From: Candidatus Azambacteria bacterium
GTDB taxonomy: Bacteria > Patescibacteriota > Minisyncoccia > GWC2-36-17 > M10-OD1-4
DNA: 34,454 nucleotides
Direction of reading: 5' to 3'
NCBI GenBank assembly: GCA_027048495.1
Contig: JALTWS010000041.1
Coordinates: forward strand, 1 to 34,454
Positions within the stretch are counted from its first letter, which is position 1. Each line of letters starts with the position of its first letter. The position numbers and the translations under genes are program-made. A model generated the notes under the pieces. It made no database searches and was not told where the DNA came from. It saw nothing but the letters and a program-made list of their open reading frames with translations. Positions 22,696 to 31,509 of the stretch are shown here, piece by piece.

Positions 22696-23859
22696 TTATA
22701 CTTTTACTATTTTTGCATAAAGAAGGCTTAATACCGCAGCAAGCATAAAAGATAAGGTAAACGGCATTAAGTTAATATTAAAAAGTAAAATTAATATTGG
22801 TAAAAAAAGCATTCTTGATATGTTAAATGTTACTTCTCTTGACACTATAAATCTAAAATAATCTTGCTTTTTAGCAATGTCGTATGTATATGTAGTCCAT
22901 GGGACGCTTAAAAGCCGAAATGCTATTTTTTTGTAAAAATCAACCAAAAACGCCAAAAACATTGAATCAGCAAACATTCTTCCTATCCATCCTAATGTAT
23001 GCAGGAAAGTTCTTTTTTTAATTTCTTTTTCTTTGAGTTCTTTTTCCTTTTTTTCTTCAATAAAATAAAAAATTATCAATGTTAAAATTGCGGAGAACGA
23101 TATTATCATTCCTATATATTTTGTTGATATGTCCAGTGTTGTTAAAAATATCGGCCACACGACCATTCCTATTGTTGCCGCAGATGCATATCCGATAAAA
23201 CTCAAAGAAATGTTTCTTCTTTTTTTATTAATTATGTCTTTGAATATGTCTATTTTTTTAAATTTCATTTTTTCTTTTTGGTCTTTTGTTAAAAGAAGTG
23301 GGATTGTTGATACAGACAACAAAATAGATCCAACAGCATAAAGATAAGAATATCCAAATGCTGATATTACAAGACCTCCGAAAAACGGCGCCAACAAACT
23401 TGCCAGAACTGGTATAGCAAGCAGTATGGAAACCTGTTTTTCTCTGTGCTTTGCATCTTCATGCTCCAGATAGTTAAGATGGTAGCTTGTGTTGTAAAGA
23501 GCAAGCCTTACAGCTATAACTGCAGGAAGTATGTAAAAAAGCCAAGGAGAAGAGTCCAAAATACTTAATCCTAAAAAATATATTATGTAAAATGGTATGC
23601 TTATGCTTATTGAATGCTTTACTCCTATTTTTGATATGAGTTGTGCCAAATACGGCATAAACAACACAACAAAAAAAGATATTAAAAAAAAATAAAAAAG
23701 TATTTGTTCAATTGAATATCCTAAAAAGTAAAGATATATTGGAACGAATATAGATATTATGCTTTGGGCAAGGGACATCAAAAAAACAGAGAGATACATT
23801 TCGTTCATCTCCTTGTTTTGCAGAAAGTGGTGCAGATGAGTTTCATCATGAAGTGACAT
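22696..23859 (-). CDS. MFS transporter
   Basis: The 387-residue protein has about twelve hydrophobic helices with a basic cytosolic loop in the middle (DQKEKMKFKKIDIFKDI), the usual MFS plan. The N-terminal segment HFLQNKEMNEMYLSVFLMSL is alignable by eye to the second MFS protein at 27515, and both continue with IFVPI/IFIPV and GYS. They are paralogues. The substrate is unknown. It starts three bases after the DUF389 gene ends, so the two are likely one operon. Confidence 0.88.
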   Translation of the reverse strand: MSLHDETHLHHFLQNKEMNEMYLSVFLMSLAQSIISIFVPIYLYFLGYSIEQILFYFFLISFFVVLFMPYLAQLISKIGVKHSISISIPFYIIYFLGLSILDSSPWLFYILPAVIAVRLALYNTSYHLNYLEHEDAKHREKQVSILLAIPVLASLLAPFFGGLVISAFGYSYLYAVGSILLSVSTIPLLLTKDQKEKMKFKKIDIFKDIINKKRRNISLSFIGYASAATIGMVVWPIFLTTLDISTKYIGMIISFSAILTLIIFYFIEEKKEKELKEKEIKKRTFLHTLGWIGRMFADSMFLAFLVDFYKKIAFRLLSVPWTTYTYDIAKKQDYFRFIVSREVTFNISRMLFLPILILLFNINLMPFTLSFMLAAVLSLLYAKIVKV

Positions 23860-23861
23860 GT

Positions 23862-24686
23862 CTATTTTTTAGTTTTTCTTTTAGTTTTTTTTGTGTTGTT
23901 TGTCTCCATTTTTTCTTCTTTTGCTATTTCTTTTATTATTTCTTTTTTTTCTCTTTCCAGCTCTTTTAACTCTTCTTTTATCTTTTTTTCTTCTACCTTT
24001 CTTACAGTGAAAAATCCAAAAAGGGAGAAAATAGTTAAGCTGGCCAAAATAGTTATTATTATATTTGAAAAAAACAATTGAAACGCCCCCCAAAAAATAT
24101 CTTTTTGAAAATATGCAAGACCTATACCAGAAACCACCAATGGAGGCAAGACTGATGCAGCAACAGCAACTCCTGGCAATGCCGCGGACATTTTTGGCCT
24201 TGCCCAAGCAAATGCTGCTGCAAGCCCTGCTATCAAAGCAATAAACAAAGATATCATATCAGTTGTGGTTCTTGATGCTATCTCTGAGCTTTTTTGCAAA
24301 ATTGTTTCAGGAAAATTAAAAAACAATGTTGTCACAAAAGAAACGGCAAGCACAAGCAAAACAGATTTTGCTATTATGTTAAAAGACCTTCTTAAAGAGT
24401 CTTCTTGAGTTGTTGCCATTGCCATTCCTAGGCTTAATATGGGGGTAAGCAAAGGAGCAACAAGCATGCCTCCCAAAACAACAACAATATTATCTGTTAA
24501 AAGTCCCGATGCGGTTATTAGCGTTGATAAAAAAAGCATTATATAAAAAGCGTTATCTGCCTTTGATTCTTCTATAAGTCGGTTTATCGTTTCTTTTCTT
24601 TCTTCTGGAGTTATATTAAAGTCAAAAAATGAGCGTAACGCTACTTTTATTGGATTTGGGCTGTTGTCTTGGTTTTTTGTTGGCAT
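23862..24686 (-). CDS. DUF389 membrane protein
   Basis: The 274-residue protein has the DUF389 (TIGR00341-like) core: NAFYIMLFLSTLITASGLLTDN, then VVLGGMLVAPLLTPILSLGMA, and the helices up to about 225. A long charged coiled coil of Lys and Glu (about 230-274) follows. The biochemical role of the family is not known. It is the first gene of a minus-strand pair with the MFS transporter and is divergent from the 24797 gene, so a promoter region lies in 24687-24796. Confidence 0.9.
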   Translation of the reverse strand: MPTKNQDNSPNPIKVALRSFFDFNITPEERKETINRLIEESKADNAFYIMLFLSTLITASGLLTDNIVVVLGGMLVAPLLTPILSLGMAMATTQEDSLRRSFNIIAKSVLLVLAVSFVTTLFFNFPETILQKSSEIASRTTTDMISLFIALIAGLAAAFAWARPKMSAALPGVAVAASVLPPLVVSGIGLAYFQKDIFWGAFQLFFSNIIITILASLTIFSLFGFFTVRKVEEKKIKEELKELEREKKEIIKEIAKEEKMETNNTKKTKRKTKK

Positions 24687-24796
24687 AAGAGTTGAAATTT
24701 AATTTTTCTACTATAATTTTACCTTATTTTTTCTTTGTTGCAAACTCTATTTTTTTGATTTAAAATAAATTCAATTTAACTAATTAAATTTTATTT

Positions 24797-25591
24797 ATGA
24801 AAATGAATATAACAATGTGTCCCCCTGACTATTTTGGAATAGATTATGAGATAAATCCGTGGATGCATAAAAAAAATCAGCCTGATATTGTTTTGGCAAA
24901 AAAACAATGGGAGAACTTGAAAAATATTTTTAAAAGTATAGGCGTAAATGTTAGTGAACTAACTCCTCAGAAGGGGTGTCCAGATATGGTTTTTGTGGCA
25001 AATGCTGGGCTTCCTATAAATGGAAAGTTTATATTGAGTAATTTTGCTTTCAAAGAAAGAATGCCGGAAGTTAAGCATTTTGAAAAGTTTTTCTCTGAAA
25101 AATTTGAAATAATAAAACTGCCAAAGGATGTAAAATTTGAAGGGCAGGGAGATGCTTTTTTTGCAAAAGGCAAACTATTTTTAGGGTATGGATTTAGAAG
25201 TTCAAAAAAAGCAAAAGATGAGTTAAAAAAACATTTAAAACAAGGCCAAGATATTGTTCATTTAAAGCTTAAAAATCCAAACTTTTACCATTTAGATACT
25301 GCGCTTGCATATATAGGAGATGATAATTTTTTGACTGTCAAAGGCGCTTTTTCTGAAGAGGCAGAAAAAAAATTAAAAAAGGAGGGAAATATAATATATC
25401 TTTCTGATGATGATGCAAAAAACTTTGCCGCAAACTGTATTGTATTTGAAAGGAATATTATTTTAAACAAAGCGTCAAAAAATTTAAAAAATACGTTAAA
25501 AAAACTTAACTTTAATGTCATAGAGTCAAAAACATCTGAATTTATAAAATCAGGAGGTTCAGTAAGGTGCCTTAGTTTAGTCTGGCAATAA
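24797..25591 (+). CDS. Amidinotransferase-superfamily hydrolase (DDAH / arginine deiminase-like)
   Basis: The family acts on arginine, methylarginines or similar guanidines. The catalytic set is complete: Asp63 in CPDMVFVANAG, Glu115 and Asp119 in FEGQGDAFF, His165 and Asp167 in FYHLDT, and Cys258 in SGGSVRCLS. The 264-residue length fits the stand-alone DDAH-like type rather than full arginine deiminase (about 400). The exact substrate cannot be read. There is no arginine-pathway neighbour. Confidence 0.9.
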   Translation: MKMNITMCPPDYFGIDYEINPWMHKKNQPDIVLAKKQWENLKNIFKSIGVNVSELTPQKGCPDMVFVANAGLPINGKFILSNFAFKERMPEVKHFEKFFSEKFEIIKLPKDVKFEGQGDAFFAKGKLFLGYGFRSSKKAKDELKKHLKQGQDIVHLKLKNPNFYHLDTALAYIGDDNFLTVKGAFSEEAEKKLKKEGNIIYLSDDDAKNFAANCIVFERNIILNKASKNLKNTLKKLNFNVIESKTSEFIKSGGSVRCLSLVWQ

Positions 25592-25603
25592 AGCGCTAAG
25601 CAC

Positions 25604-25643
25604 TTATATTACATTCTTCGCGATCGCGAATAATGTAATATAA
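25604..25643. repeat. 40-bp palindrome with CGCGATCGCG core, 5' of the PaaX-like gene
   Basis: Symmetry is centred between 25623 and 25624 in GCGATCGC. Nineteen of 20 pairs match, the only exception being C25616 against T25631. It lies between two plus-strand genes, 37 bases before the downstream ATG, and may act as a terminator or operator. Confidence 0.85.
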
Positions 25644-25680
25644 TGGTATAAAATAATAGTTGATAATTAAAAATAAAAAT

Positions 25681-26265
25681 ATGAAAGAAAGTATAACTTT
25701 AAATATTTTAGAAAGAATAAAACAAAATAATGCTTTTGCAAAAGATCTTCTTAAGGAATTTTTATTAGGAAAATTAACAATTGACAGGATAATAGATAAA
25801 GCATTTTCTTATGATGAAATGAAAAAACACTTTAGTGAAAATGAATGGAAAAGATACAGTAATAATTTTTATGTCACATTAAAACGTTTAGAACAAGATA
25901 ATTTAATAGACAAAAAAAGAGTTAAAGAGGGGGTTATTATAAAAATAACAGAAAAAGGCATAGAAAAAATAAAAGCTTTAAAAGAAAAACAAAAAAATGC
26001 GCTTCCAAGTTATAAATACAAAAAAGAAAAATCAAACAGAGCAACTATTATAATATTTGATATACCAGAAACAGAGAAAAGAAAAAGAGATTGGTTAAGA
26101 ATTGCTATTTTAAACTTGGGATTTAAAATGGTTCAAAAAAGCGTTTGGATTGGAAATGTAAAAATACCAGAAGATTTTTTATTATCTTTGAAGCATTTAA
26201 ATATACTAAAATATGTGGAGATATTTCAAGTAACAAAACAGGGAACTTTAGAGTCTTTAAAATAA
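25681..26265 (+). CDS. PaaX-like regulator: winged helix plus Cas2-like domain
   Basis: The 194-residue protein has an N-terminal helical part and a winged helix around YSNNFYVTLKRLEQDNLIDK to EKGIEKI. The C-terminal part (about 119-190) is RATIIIFDIPETEKRKRDWLR and onward through VQKSVWIGN, a Cas2-like ferredoxin fold with Asp at the end of strand one. This is the architecture of PaaX-type repressors, common and often multi-copy in CPR genomes, and easily mislabelled as Cas2. The ATG at 25681 has the A-rich context; an upstream TTG at 25660 is less likely. It is flanked on both sides by GCGATCGC palindromes. DNA binding is likely; its target is unknown. Confidence 0.8.
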   Translation: MKESITLNILERIKQNNAFAKDLLKEFLLGKLTIDRIIDKAFSYDEMKKHFSENEWKRYSNNFYVTLKRLEQDNLIDKKRVKEGVIIKITEKGIEKIKALKEKQKNALPSYKYKKEKSNRATIIIFDIPETEKRKRDWLRIAILNLGFKMVQKSVWIGNVKIPEDFLLSLKHLNILKYVEIFQVTKQGTLESLK

Positions 26266-26287
26266 ACTTACATACTATTTTATTCTC

Positions 26288-26325
26288 TACATTACACTTT
26301 ACGCGATCGCGTAAAGTGTAATGTA
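26288..26325. repeat. 38-bp perfect palindrome with ACGCGATCGCGT core, 3' of the PaaX-like gene
   Basis: The arms from TACATTACACTTTACGCGA pair without mismatch with their reverse complement. It lies between convergent genes, so it could serve as a bidirectional terminator, although no T-run follows. The core and the TTACA elements recall the palindrome at 25604-25643. Confidence 0.88.
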
Positions 26326-26341
26326 ATGAGAATTGCGGGGG

Positions 26342-27457
26342 TTAGGAGTAAACTTCTTTGGTTTTTTGGACCATATTTTTTAAAGTAAATTTTTCAGAAA
26401 CATCTTTGTATAAGTTTTCAGATATTATTTTTTGTATGTCTTTTTTGTTCAAAAGGTTCAGTATCGCTTCTTTTAGTTGTTTTGGGTCTCTTGACATTAC
26501 AGATACCGCGTTTGTTTCGTTTATAAGATCTGGTATTCCTCCGACATTGGTTGTAATAACAGGAAGTTTTGCAAGTCCAGCTTCAAGAAGGGTATAGGGA
26601 AATCCTTCTTTTTGAGAGGGCAAGACAAAAATATCAAATGCCTTCATATATAAAAATGCATCTTTTTTTGCTCCCAGAAGCAAAAATTCTTTTTCTATAT
26701 TAAGTTTTTTTATCTGTTTTTTTAAATTTTCTTTTTCTGGTCCATCTCCTAAAACGACAAATATAATATCATCTTTTTGTTTTAATAGTTCTCCTGCAGA
26801 TTCAATCAAATGCTTTATTCCTTTGTTCTCATAAAGGTTGGCAACTGTTCCAATAATAATCTTTTTTTGTGGAAGGTTTAATTTTTCTCTTGCTTTTTGT
26901 TTGCTTAAAAAGTGAATTTTTTCTTTATCTATTCCGTTGTTTATAACAACAATATCTTTTTCATTTTTTATTTTATATTTTAAGGATGTGTATTTATCAT
27001 AACTTGAGACACAAATTATTTTATCTTCAAAAAGCGCGGCAAGCTGGCTGGCAAAAATATAAAATGCTTTTTTCCAAAAAGGCAGAAGCTCGTTAAACAC
27101 CCAGCCGTGCGCTGTAAACACTACTTTTTTTACTCCAGCCAGTTTTCCGGCAAAAGATCCAAGCACGCCAATTTTTGAGCTGTTTAAATGGACAATGTCA
27201 GGTTTTTTTGATTTAATTAGTTTGTATATTTCAAAAAAAGCTAAAAAGTCTGATATTGGATTTATGCTTCTTTTAATATACTTTAATTCATAAAATTTAA
27301 CGTCATTTTCAAGTAGTTTCTCTTCAAAAAAGTCATTTTTTTCACTTGCAACAGCTGTCTTGAATCCTTCTTTTTTCAAAGCAGAAGCAAGCTCCAAAAC
27401 GTATTTTTGTGCTCCTCCCATTTCTGCTTGAGTTATTAAAAATAGTATTTTTTTCAT
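26342..27457 (-). CDS. GT4 family glycosyltransferase
   Basis: The 371-residue protein has the two Rossmann domains of GT-B enzymes. The N-terminus is LFLITQAEMGGAQKYVLELA and the nucleotide-sugar part includes GTVANLYENKGIKHLIESA and EGFPYTLLEAG, the retaining E-x7-E motif. It would transfer a sugar from a nucleotide sugar at the inner face of the membrane, in cell-surface glycan assembly. It is on the minus strand, divergent from the MFS and glycosyltransferase run. Confidence 0.92.
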   Translation of the reverse strand: MKKILFLITQAEMGGAQKYVLELASALKKEGFKTAVASEKNDFFEEKLLENDVKFYELKYIKRSINPISDFLAFFEIYKLIKSKKPDIVHLNSSKIGVLGSFAGKLAGVKKVVFTAHGWVFNELLPFWKKAFYIFASQLAALFEDKIICVSSYDKYTSLKYKIKNEKDIVVINNGIDKEKIHFLSKQKAREKLNLPQKKIIIGTVANLYENKGIKHLIESAGELLKQKDDIIFVVLGDGPEKENLKKQIKKLNIEKEFLLLGAKKDAFLYMKAFDIFVLPSQKEGFPYTLLEAGLAKLPVITTNVGGIPDLINETNAVSVMSRDPKQLKEAILNLLNKKDIQKIISENLYKDVSEKFTLKNMVQKTKEVYS

Positions 27458-27514
27458 TTTTTTAATGCTTGCTTGTATAATAGTAAAATAGGCAAAATAA
27501 GTAAACAGTCCACG

Positions 27515-28636
27515 ATGAAAGTAGTAATCTCATTTTTAAAAAACAAAGAGCTTGATGAGCTTTACATAGCAACAGCGATAAGGTCGTTTGCTTTGTCTAT
27601 GCTTTCTATATTTATTCCTGTTTTTTTGATAAAAGAAGGATATTCTTTTTCTGAGGTTGTTTATTTTTTTGCAATAATGAATTTTGTAAATGTTTTGCTT
27701 ATTTTTCCTAGCACAAAGTTTGCTTTAAAATATGGTTTTAAGCATAGCATGTTTTTTAGCATTCCTTTTTTAATACTTTTTTATTTTTTGCTTTACTCTT
27801 TGGATAACATAAAAATACCTTTGTATATTATTGCTGTTGTTTATGCTATAAACAATGCTTTGTTTTGGATGGGGTATCATCTGGATTTTGCTAAATTTAG
27901 TGATGGAAAAGATAGAGGAAAAGAAGTTGGAGTTGCTACTATAGTTAAGCTTTCTTTCAGCGCCATTGGCCCTGCAATAGGGGGAGTTATATTAACATTT
28001 TTTAATTTTCCGGTCTTGTTTGTTGTTGTTTCAGTTTTGCTTTTGGCATCAACCATACCTTTGTTTTATTCAAAAGATGTTCATTATCAATATGCAACAT
28101 TTTCATTTAAAAAATTTCTCCAGTTTTTAAAAAGAAAAAAAAGAGATTTTATTGCTATGTCAGCTTACGGCTTTGAGTTGATGTTGTCTTTGTTTGCTTG
28201 GTCTGTTTTTGTGTTTTTTTATATTTTAGATGAAAGTTTTTCTTCTTTGGGATTTCTTTCTTCTATATCATTTGTTGCTGGGATTTTGTTTGTTATTTTT
28301 GGCGCTTATTTTTCTGACATAAAAAGGCACATTGCTTTAAAAATAGGGGCTTTTTTGAATTTTTTGGTCTGGGTTTTTAGAGTGTCTGTTACTACTCCTG
28401 TGCAGGCATTTACAATTGATTTTTTCAGGGGTGTTGCAAGAAGTTTTTTAGATACTCCATTTGATGCTTTGTCGTACGATAAGGCAAACAAAGAAAAACT
28501 AGTTAATTATATAGCATTAAGAGAGGTTGCCATTCAGTTAGGAAAAGCGTTTATTATTGTCCTTTTGTTGTTTTCTTCTTTGAAGGCAGGTTTTATCATT
28601 GGCGCTTTAACTTCTTTAATTTTGTTTTTCTTTTGA
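27515..28636 (+). CDS. MFS transporter (paralogue of the 22696 gene)
   Basis: The protein of 373 residues has about twelve helices and a basic central loop (FLKRKKRDF). Its N-terminus FLKNKELDELYIATAIRSFA aligns by eye to the other MFS gene, and both contain the motif GFKHS or GVKHS before helix four. I chose the ATG at 27515; the frame extends to 27473 without a good start. It leads the glycosyltransferase run by seven bases, so it may export or flip a glycan precursor, but this is inference. Confidence 0.85.
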   Translation: MKVVISFLKNKELDELYIATAIRSFALSMLSIFIPVFLIKEGYSFSEVVYFFAIMNFVNVLLIFPSTKFALKYGFKHSMFFSIPFLILFYFLLYSLDNIKIPLYIIAVVYAINNALFWMGYHLDFAKFSDGKDRGKEVGVATIVKLSFSAIGPAIGGVILTFFNFPVLFVVVSVLLLASTIPLFYSKDVHYQYATFSFKKFLQFLKRKKRDFIAMSAYGFELMLSLFAWSVFVFFYILDESFSSLGFLSSISFVAGILFVIFGAYFSDIKRHIALKIGAFLNFLVWVFRVSVTTPVQAFTIDFFRGVARSFLDTPFDALSYDKANKEKLVNYIALREVAIQLGKAFIIVLLLFSSLKAGFIIGALTSLILFFF

Positions 28637-28642
28637 TGTTTT

Positions 28643-29680
28643 ATGGCTTTTAAGAAAAAAAAGATAATAATAGCAACGGGTATCTATCCTCCTGATATAG
28701 GGGGGCCGGCAATTTATGCAAAAAAAATTAAAGAATGTCTTGAAAATAAAAAAATAAATGTGAAGGTAATCAAATATGGTATAGAAAAAAATCTTCCTTT
28801 GGGAATAAGGCACTTTATCTTTTTTTTAAAAACTTTGTTCAATATTAAAAATACAGATTTAATAATTGCTTTTGATACTTTTAGCGTAGGCTTTCCATCT
28901 GTTTGCGTTGCATTATTATTCAAAAAAAAGATAATTATTAGAGTGGGGGGGGATTTTTTATGGGAATCTTACATTCAAAGAACAAACGATAAAGTTTTAT
29001 TGTCTGAATTTTACAAGAGAAAAGATGTTGTGTTGTCTTTAAAAGAAAAAATAATATATAACATTACGAGCTTTGTTTTAAGAAATTCCAGTGCTGTTGT
29101 TTTTACTTCCGAGTGGCAAAAGAATATTTTTAAGAATGCATATAATATAAAAAAAGATAATTTTTACATAATTGAAAATTACTGCAACAAAAAGAAGAGG
29201 GGGCCAATAAAATATTCAAGTAAAAATAATATAAAAGTATTTTTATGGGCTGGCAGAAATATAAATATAAAAAATTTAGATTTATTAAAAGATGCATTTT
29301 GTGAATTAGAGAAACATAATAAAAATATAAAATTGAAAATCATTCCAAGGGTTGGACACAACAAATTAAAAAAAGAAATAAAAAATTCCTATGCGGTAAT
29401 TTTGCCTTCATTGAGTGATATAACTCCAAATTTTATACTTGATGCCATAAGTTTAAATAAGCCATTTATATTAACAAAAGAAACTGGGTTTTATGATAAG
29501 TTAAGAGATTTGGGTGTTTTTGTGAATCCTTTAGATAAAGAAGATATAAAAAACAAAGTTTTGTTTTTATCAGATGAAAAAAATTATACAAAACATTTAA
29601 CTTTGATATCTAAGTTTGAATTTCTACATTCATGGGATCAAATAGCAGATGAATTTTTAACTTTGTATAAAAAGATATGA
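28643..29680 (+). CDS. Glycosyltransferase, GT4-like (diverged)
   Basis: The 345-residue protein starts with IIIATGIYPPDIGGPAIYA, the typical GT4 N-terminus. The second domain has FLWAGRNINIKNLDLLKDAF and PSLSDITPNFILDAISLNKPFI, where the usual E-x7-E is Asp-based and partly lost. Its substrate is unknown. It overlaps the next glycosyltransferase by four bases. The gene looks more AT-rich by eye than the 30819-32877 genes, which may mark transfer. Confidence 0.85.
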   Translation: MAFKKKKIIIATGIYPPDIGGPAIYAKKIKECLENKKINVKVIKYGIEKNLPLGIRHFIFFLKTLFNIKNTDLIIAFDTFSVGFPSVCVALLFKKKIIIRVGGDFLWESYIQRTNDKVLLSEFYKRKDVVLSLKEKIIYNITSFVLRNSSAVVFTSEWQKNIFKNAYNIKKDNFYIIENYCNKKKRGPIKYSSKNNIKVFLWAGRNINIKNLDLLKDAFCELEKHNKNIKLKIIPRVGHNKLKKEIKNSYAVILPSLSDITPNFILDAISLNKPFILTKETGFYDKLRDLGVFVNPLDKEDIKNKVLFLSDEKNYTKHLTLISKFEFLHSWDQIADEFLTLYKKI

Positions 29681-30774
29681 GAATATTAAGTATAGGCGGT
29701 GATAAGAATTTATTTAAAAAAAACTCTGATGTAAGAGAGAGAATGATTGAATATGGAAAATTGTTTAATGAGATTCATATAATTGTTTTTTCTAAGAAAA
29801 AATTTGGATTTTTAAAGGAAAAAATATCAGATAATGTATGGCTATATCCCACAAATTCAAAAAGTAAGATTTGTTATATTTTTGATTCTATAAAATTAGC
29901 AAAAAGAATAATTAGAAACAGGAAAATAGATGTTACAACAACCCAAGATCCTTATGAGAGTGGTTTGGTGGGTTATATAATATCTAGAATGATAAAATCT
30001 AAATTTCATATTCAAATTCACATAGATTATTTTTCTAAATTTTTTATAAGAGAATCATTATTAAATAGGATAAGATTTTATATATCAAACATTCTTGTAA
30101 AAAAAGCAGATAAGATAAGAGTTGTTTCTGTTGGTATACAAAAATATTTAATAACTAAACTTAACATAGATAGTAAAAAAATTATTTTGTTGCCTATATA
30201 TACTGATGTGGACAAAATAAAAAAAAGTAAAGTTGCAGAAAGTCAAAATTTACATAAATTATATCCAAAGTTTAGTCCATTGATTTTAATGGCTTCTAGA
30301 TTTGTCAAACAAAAGAATGTTTTTCTAGCTTTTAATTTTTTGCTAAAAGCTAAGAAAACATATCCTTCAATTGGCATTGTTTTAGTAGGTTCTGGTCCAG
30401 AAAAAGATAAATATGAATTATATATAAAAAATAAGGGGTTAGAGGATGTTGTTATTATAAAGGACTGGGTAAGCGATTTATCTTCTTACTATAAAACCTG
30501 TGATATATTTTTGCTTACTTCAAATTATGAAGGTTATGGCAGAACTATAATTGAAGCTCTTGCTTCTGGGACGCCAGTTGTTTCTACAGATGTTGGATCT
30601 GCAAAAGAATTAGGAGCTGTAATATTTGATGGGAGCGTTGATGATCTTATAAAAAAAGTTAAAGAGGTTCTAAATTTAAAAAACAAGAAAGTAATTCTTA
30701 ATAATCCTTATAAGTCAAAACAAGAATATTTACAGATGTTCAAAAAACAATTCCTTGACATATTAGAAAAATAG
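29677..30774 (+). CDS. GT4 family glycosyltransferase
   Basis: The 365-residue protein keeps the classical sugar-nucleotide site: MASRFVKQKNVFLAFN, LVGSGPEKDKYELYI and SNYEGYGRTIIEALASGTPVVSTD with the E-x7-E pair. Its start overlaps the upstream glycosyltransferase (ATGA), so the two are coupled. Function within glycan assembly is inferred. Confidence 0.92.
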   Translation: MRILSIGGDKNLFKKNSDVRERMIEYGKLFNEIHIIVFSKKKFGFLKEKISDNVWLYPTNSKSKICYIFDSIKLAKRIIRNRKIDVTTTQDPYESGLVGYIISRMIKSKFHIQIHIDYFSKFFIRESLLNRIRFYISNILVKKADKIRVVSVGIQKYLITKLNIDSKKIILLPIYTDVDKIKKSKVAESQNLHKLYPKFSPLILMASRFVKQKNVFLAFNFLLKAKKTYPSIGIVLVGSGPEKDKYELYIKNKGLEDVVIIKDWVSDLSSYYKTCDIFLLTSNYEGYGRTIIEALASGTPVVSTDVGSAKELGAVIFDGSVDDLIKKVKEVLNLKNKKVILNNPYKSKQEYLQMFKKQFLDILEK

Positions 30775-30818
30775 TGTAATTATATAAATATATTCTGCGC
30801 AACAAAGGAGGCAGAAAG

Positions 30819-31478
30819 ATGAAGAGTTTTTTGAAGTTGTTTTTTAAAAAAAGAGTTTCAAGGCCAGAAAGATTTGAAATTTCAGACGGAGTTTTTTTGG
30901 TTTTTTCTCCTCCTTCAGTTATGTACTTTGAAAAAAACGGGAAAAATATTCTTGATGTTTTTTCTCTTTTCCCAAAAATTTTTGAAAGTGTAACTATGGA
31001 GTGGGGAAGCAAGTTTTCCGCATACCCTTGCCTTCGCACAAAAAGAGGTTATATAACAATAAAAAAAATTGAAAACGGGATTGACATTGCGTCTTTACTC
31101 CATGAAGTCGCTCATATTATAAATTACAACGACATTTGTTTGGTTATGGACAGCCAAACTAAAAGATTTTTGGAAGCAAAAAAAGATCCGCAAAACGCCT
31201 ATCCCAACAGCAGGGTAAAGGCAATTTATATGGAATACAAAAACGACATACTGTGCGAAAAAAATGCTTGGCTTTTGGCATGGAAGCTTATATGCAAAAT
31301 GAAGTTCAAGCACGGTGTGTTCGTAATTTCAAAAAGGGATTTTAGGCAACTTTGCAAAAAAAGTATAGCATCTTATGCAAGGCAGTATTTGCATGAGGCA
31401 TATCAAATATGTGAAGACATTAAAACGGAAAAGGATTTTGAGGATTATATTAAATCTTTTATTATAAAGCCCGCTTAA
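30819..31478 (+). CDS. Hypothetical protein with HExxH zincin-like motif
   Basis: The 219-residue protein has no signal peptide. It carries SLLHEVAHIINYND, with HEVAH at 95-99, the zinc-binding signature of metallopeptidases; Glu147 in NDILCEKNAW is a possible third ligand. I do not recognise the family, and activity is unproven. The start has a strong AAAGGAGG Shine-Dalgarno site nine bases upstream of the ATG, the best in the window. It sits between glycosyltransferase and lamin-tail genes. Confidence 0.6.
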   Translation: MKSFLKLFFKKRVSRPERFEISDGVFLVFSPPSVMYFEKNGKNILDVFSLFPKIFESVTMEWGSKFSAYPCLRTKRGYITIKKIENGIDIASLLHEVAHIINYNDICLVMDSQTKRFLEAKKDPQNAYPNSRVKAIYMEYKNDILCEKNAWLLAWKLICKMKFKHGVFVISKRDFRQLCKKSIASYARQYLHEAYQICEDIKTEKDFEDYIKSFIIKPA

Positions 31479-31499
31479 TGAATAAGTCGGGCTAAATTT
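31468..31499 (+). terminator. Terminator overlapping the stop of the HExxH gene
   Basis: AGCCCG and CGGGCT form the stem, with a loop that includes the stop codon, and AAATTTTTAGC follows. Confidence 0.7.
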
Positions 31500-31509
31500 T
31501 TAGCAGTCT

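Noticed and set aside
25681-26265. A second, true CRISPR Cas2
   Set aside because: The protein has an N-terminal winged helix and no cas1 or array beside it. PaaX-type regulators share the Cas2 fold.
25604-26325. An insertion sequence with terminal inverted repeats
   Set aside because: The flanking elements are each self-palindromic rather than inverted copies of one another, no target duplication is seen, and the gene shows no transposase motif.
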